Assembly (NCBI GenBank): GCA_946886365.1
Contig: CAMPIM010000037.1
Span: forward strand, 1 to 29,055
Direction of reading: 5' to 3'
From: an uncultured Novosphingobium sp.
GTDB lineage: Bacteria; Pseudomonadota; Alphaproteobacteria; Sphingomonadales; Sphingomonadaceae
DNA: 29,055 nucleotides
The notes below the pieces were generated by a model. That model had not been told where the DNA came from. It did no database searches and was given only the letters and a program-made list of their open reading frames with translations. The translations under genes and the position numbers were made by a program. Each line of letters begins with the position of its first letter. The first letter of the stretch is position 1. This document shows positions 26,223 through 29,055 of this stretch, piece after piece.

Positions 26223-26237
26223 CTATCATCGTGATAG
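26223..26237. promoter_or_regulatory. Inverted repeat CTATCA-N3-TGATAG upstream of hemA
   Basis: A perfect 6-bp inverted repeat with a 3-base centre lies 34 bases after murI and 107 bases before the hemA start, in an AT-richer patch. It is the right size for an operator or a small hairpin. I do not recognise the regulator; it does not match the FNR consensus. Confidence 0.4.
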
Positions 26238-26343
26238 GTATTTCTCCCTAACGCTGCGAACGGTTATCGCTGGTAATGACGCGCGGCAGCAGGTAAACGC
26301 CCGCAAGAGGGGAATGCGGGCCACTAAGGGACTAGGGCGTTAC

Positions 26344-27564
26344 GTGAACTACAAGCATATCTTCGCGCAGGCGATCGACCGGCTTCACAGCGAAGGCCGC
26401 TACCGCGTGTTCATCGATATTCTGCGGAACAAGGGTGCCTTCCCTAACGCCCGCTGCTTCCACGGCCATAATGGCCCGAAGCCCATCACCGTCTGGTGCT
26501 CCAACGACTATCTCGCCATGGGGCAACACCCCAAGGTCGTCGCCGCGATGGAAGAGGCGCTGCACGATGTCGGCGCAGGCTCCGGCGGCACCCGCAACAT
26601 CGGCGGCAACACCCATTATCATGTCGATCTGGAGGCCGAACTGGCCGATCTGCATGGCAAGGAAGCGGCTCTGCTCTTCACGTCCGGCTATGTGTCGAAC
26701 GAAGCGGCGCTCTCCACCCTCGCCAAGCTGCTGCCCGGTTGCATCGTGTTTTCCGACGAGCTGAACCACGCGTCGATGATCGCGGGCATCCGCAATTCCG
26801 GCTGTGAAAAGCGCGTCTTCCGCCACAATGACGTCGACCACCTGCGCGAGCTGCTCGCCGCAGAAGATCCCGACGCGCCCAAGCTGATTGCATTCGAAAG
26901 CGTCTATTCGATGGACGGCGACGTCGCCCCCATCGCCGAAATCTGCGACCTGGCCGACGAGTTCAACGCGCTCACCTATCTGGACGAAGTGCATGCGGTC
27001 GGCATGTACGGCGCGCATGGCGGTGGCATTTCCGAACGCGATGACGTCGCGCATCGTCTCACCATCATCGAAGGTACACTGGGCAAGGCTTTCGGCGTCA
27101 TGGGCGGCTATATCACGGCCGATCAGATGATCGTCGATGTGATCCGCAGCTACGCGCCCGGTTTCATCTTCACCACGTCACTTTCGCCCGTCCTCGTCGC
27201 GGGCGTCCTCGCGAGCGTCCGCCACCTCAAGCAGTCGAACGAAGAGCGCGAAGGCCAGCAGGTCGCCGCTGCTACGCTCAAACGCTTGATGGCGGAATCG
27301 GGCTTGCCGGTCATGCCGTCCGTCACCCACATCGTCCCGCTGATGGTCGGCGACCCAGTCAAGGCCAAGCGGATCAGCGACATCCTGCTCGCCGAATATG
27401 GCGCCTATGTTCAGCCCATCAACTACCCCACCGTCCCGCGCGGCACCGAGCGGCTGCGCTTCACGCCCGGCCCCGCGCATACGGTGGAAATGATGCAGGA
27501 CCTGGTTCAGGCGCTCGTCGAAATCTGGGATCGGCTGGAGCTGGAACTCAAGAAGGCCGCCTAA
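26344..27564 (+). CDS. hemA: 5-aminolevulinate synthase
   Basis: Condenses glycine and succinyl-CoA to 5-aminolevulinate, the first step of haem and tetrapyrrole synthesis by the C4 (alphaproteobacterial) route. 406 aa. The PLP lysine is Lys248 in [30 protein letters not shown] (substrate site) and [13 protein letters not shown] (PLP ring contact) are intact. The start is GTG 26344 ([15 protein letters not shown]), with AGGG about six bases upstream. The open frame begins at 26314, but those residues are not family-like. The preceding 154-base gap holds a small palindrome that may regulate it. Succinyl-CoA from the propionate cluster is one of its substrates. Confidence 0.97.
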   Translation: MNYKHIFAQAIDRLHSEGRYRVFIDILRNKGAFPNARCFHGHNGPKPITVWCSNDYLAMGQHPKVVAAMEEALHDVGAGSGGTRNIGGNTHYHVDLEAELADLHGKEAALLFTSGYVSNEAALSTLAKLLPGCIVFSDELNHASMIAGIRNSGCEKRVFRHNDVDHLRELLAAEDPDAPKLIAFESVYSMDGDVAPIAEICDLADEFNALTYLDEVHAVGMYGAHGGGISERDDVAHRLTIIEGTLGKAFGVMGGYITADQMIVDVIRSYAPGFIFTTSLSPVLVAGVLASVRHLKQSNEEREGQQVAAATLKRLMAESGLPVMPSVTHIVPLMVGDPVKAKRISDILLAEYGAYVQPINYPTVPRGTERLRFTPGPAHTVEMMQDLVQALVEIWDRLELELKKAA

Positions 27565-27608
27565 CCGGACCTCTTGCGGAACAATAGGGGCATTTCCCAT
27601 CTTCTTGG

Positions 27609-28607
27609 ATGGATATGCCCCATTGGATCGAACCGCACCCCACCGGAATATACGTCCGCCCCGCTGACGCCTGGATCGATCCATCACAGCCAGCCGAACG
27701 CGCGCTCGTCACCCACGGTCATGCTGATCACGCGCGCGGCGGGCATGGCCATGTCTGGGCGACGCAAGAAACCCTCGCCATCATGGCGCTGCGCTACGGC
27801 ACGGCGAGCGGGACGCCCGTCGGCTACGGCGAGCAGATCCGCATGGGCGGGGTGGACATCTCCTACATTCCCGCAGGCCACGTACTCGGCTCGGCGCAAA
27901 TCCTGCTTGAACATGCGGGGGAGAGGGTGGTCGTCACCGGGGATTACAAACGCCGCCCCGACCCCACCTGCAAACCGTTCGAACCAGTCCCCTGCGACAT
28001 CTTCGTAACCGAAGCGACCTTCGGCCTCCCCGTCTTCCGCCACCCTGACACAGGCAGCGAAGTCGATCGCCTGCTCGCCGCCCTCCACGCCCATCCCGAC
28101 CGCTGCGTCCTCGTCGGCGCCTATGCACTTGGCAAAGCCCAACGCCTGATCTGCGAAGTCCGCGCGCGCGGCCATCATGACCCCATCTACATCCACGGCG
28201 CGATGGAGCGCATGTGCGCGCTCTATCAGGATTTCGGCATCGACCTTGGCGAACTCCGCCCCGCGACGGGCATCCCGGCAAAGGAGATGCGAGGCCACCT
28301 CATCGTCTCGCCCCCCTCCGCCCTCAACGACCGCTGGAGCCGCCGCCTGCCCGATCCCATCACCGCCATGGCGTCAGGCTGGATGCGCGTCCGCCAGCGC
28401 GCGCGTCAGAAAAATGTCGAACTGCCGCTCGTCATATCCGACCATGCCGACTGGGACGAATTGACCAGCACCATCCGCGAAGTCGCTCCATCCGAAACCT
28501 GGATCACCCACGGTCGCGAAGAAGCGCTGCTCCACTGGTGCATGACCCACCAAATACGCGCCCGCGCCCTCGAACTGGTCGGCCGCGAAGATGAGGATGA
28601 GGGCTAA
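27609..28607 (+). CDS. Ligase-associated DNA damage response exonuclease (metallo-beta-lactamase fold)
   Basis: Predicted metal-dependent nuclease of the MBL/beta-CASP superfamily, in the group found beside bacterial ATP-dependent DNA ligases. 332 aa. The zinc motif is THGHADH (His36, His38, Asp40, His41). Later ligands are in PAGHVLGSAQ, VVTGDYKRR and the final VISDHADWDE. The KAQRLI and SGWMRVR stretches are typical of this group. The start is ATG 27609; a second ATG two codons later is possible. Its stop overlaps the start of the DNA ligase as TAATG, so the two are translated together. In known gene sets an Lhr-type helicase and a PdeM-type phosphoesterase usually follow; they would be beyond the right edge. 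Confidence 0.92.
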   Translation: MDMPHWIEPHPTGIYVRPADAWIDPSQPAERALVTHGHADHARGGHGHVWATQETLAIMALRYGTASGTPVGYGEQIRMGGVDISYIPAGHVLGSAQILLEHAGERVVVTGDYKRRPDPTCKPFEPVPCDIFVTEATFGLPVFRHPDTGSEVDRLLAALHAHPDRCVLVGAYALGKAQRLICEVRARGHHDPIYIHGAMERMCALYQDFGIDLGELRPATGIPAKEMRGHLIVSPPSALNDRWSRRLPDPITAMASGWMRVRQRARQKNVELPLVISDHADWDELTSTIREVAPSETWITHGREEALLHWCMTHQIRARALELVGREDEDEG

Positions 28608-29055
28608 TGCGCGCCTTCTCCCAACTCCTCGACGGCCTCGTCTATACCCGCTCCCGCAACGGCAAGCTGGACCTCATCGCCCGCTACATGCGCGAAGCTC
28701 CAGACCCCGACCGAGGCTGGGCGCTCGCCGCCCTAACCGGCAATCTTGACATCAAAGCCGTCAAAGCCTCAGCCATCGGCGAAATGATCCGCGCCCGCAC
28801 CGACCCGGTCCTCTACGAAATGAGCCGCGACTATGTCGGCGACCTTGCCGAAACCGTAGCCCTCCTCTGGCCCAAGCGCGAAGACCAGCCCGCCGAAATA
28901 GACGACGCCACCCTCACCCTCTCCGCCATAATCGACCGCCTCCACAACGTCAGCCGCGCCGCCGCCCCCGACACGCTGGCGCAGATGATGGATCACCTGG
29001 ACGCCTCCGGCCGCTTCGCCCTCCTGAAACTCGCTACCGGAGGCCTGCGCGTCGG
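28607..29055 (+). CDS. ATP-dependent DNA ligase (bacterial, damage-response type), N-terminal part
   Basis: Seals DNA nicks using ATP; a second ligase beside the NAD-dependent LigA. Only about 149 N-terminal residues are visible (MRAFSQLLDGLVYTRSRNGK onward); the catalytic KxDG lysine lies beyond the right edge. The all-helical N-terminal DNA-binding domain is recognisable from ARYMREAPDPDRGWALAALT and the ending FALLKLATGGLRVG, which precedes the nucleotidyltransferase domain in this family. The start ATG 28607 overlaps the exonuclease stop (TAATG) and has GAGG four to five bases upstream. Reading frame and codon use are uninterrupted to the edge. The name relies on the family and on the adjacent exonuclease. 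Confidence 0.9.
   Translation, partial: MRAFSQLLDGLVYTRSRNGKLDLIARYMREAPDPDRGWALAALTGNLDIKAVKASAIGEMIRARTDPVLYEMSRDYVGDLAETVALLWPKREDQPAEIDDATLTLSAIIDRLHNVSRAAAPDTLAQMMDHLDASGRFALLKLATGGLRV

Overview
The window looks like core chromosome of a high-GC alphaproteobacterium, most likely a sphingomonad (Sphingobium/Sphingomonas-like). The evidence is a 5-aminolevulinate synthase (C4 haem pathway), an archaeal-type (type 3) prolyl-tRNA synthetase, a PhaR/PhaC-like pair, a ScfR-type propionate regulator, and several families of intergenic palindromic repeats. The genus is inferred from overall resemblance, not from a search. I see no rRNA, tRNA, CRISPR array, prophage or classical insertion sequence. 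No gene-free stretch exceeds about 270 bases.

Layout. 1-590 (-) is the N-terminal part of proS, cut by the window edge. 672-3567 is a polyhydroxyalkanoate/acyl-CoA block: phaR (-) faces a cysteine-nucleophile PhaC-like hydrolase (+), followed by the thiolase phaA (+). 3616-4662 (-) is alr. 4916-12471 (-) is a propionyl-CoA to succinyl-CoA cluster transcribed pccB, mce, scpA, bioB, pccA. The divergent regulator pccR (12595-14010, +) faces it across a region full of TTTGCAAA-like boxes. 14083-14799 (+) is a small 2-oxoglutarate/Fe(II) dioxygenase-family gene. It converges on gor, which lies behind pgi (14801-17720, -). 17901-20704 (+) is lepB, rnc, a GIY-YIG nuclease gene, era. 20806-25114 (-) is plsY, dprA, topA in transcription order. 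25386-27564 (+) is murI then hemA. 27609-29055 (+) begins a ligase-associated DNA-repair operon (metallo-beta-lactamase-fold exonuclease, then an ATP-dependent DNA ligase cut by the right edge).

How the genes work together. PccA/PccB carboxylate propionyl-CoA using biotin, which BioB helps to make. Mce and the B12-dependent mutase ScpA convert the product to succinyl-CoA, and PccR probably senses the acyl-CoA state. PhaR, the PhaC-like protein and PhaA handle acetyl-CoA/hydroxyacyl-CoA storage. Alr and MurI supply D-amino acids for peptidoglycan, while LepB, Rnc, Era, TopA, DprA and PlsY are housekeeping functions.

Most notable points. (1) A GIY-YIG nuclease gene sits between rnc and era, bracketed by inverted hairpin repeats whose loops are identical and whose stems show a compensatory base-pair swap. 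A related repeat pair without a gene lies just after era, so this looks like a small nuclease-associated mobile or repeat-propagating unit. (2) An 11-bp perfect hairpin buries the ribosome-binding site of gor. (3) There is a dense PccR-type operator array between pccB and pccR. (4) The phaR and PhaC-like start codons share one CCATGG.
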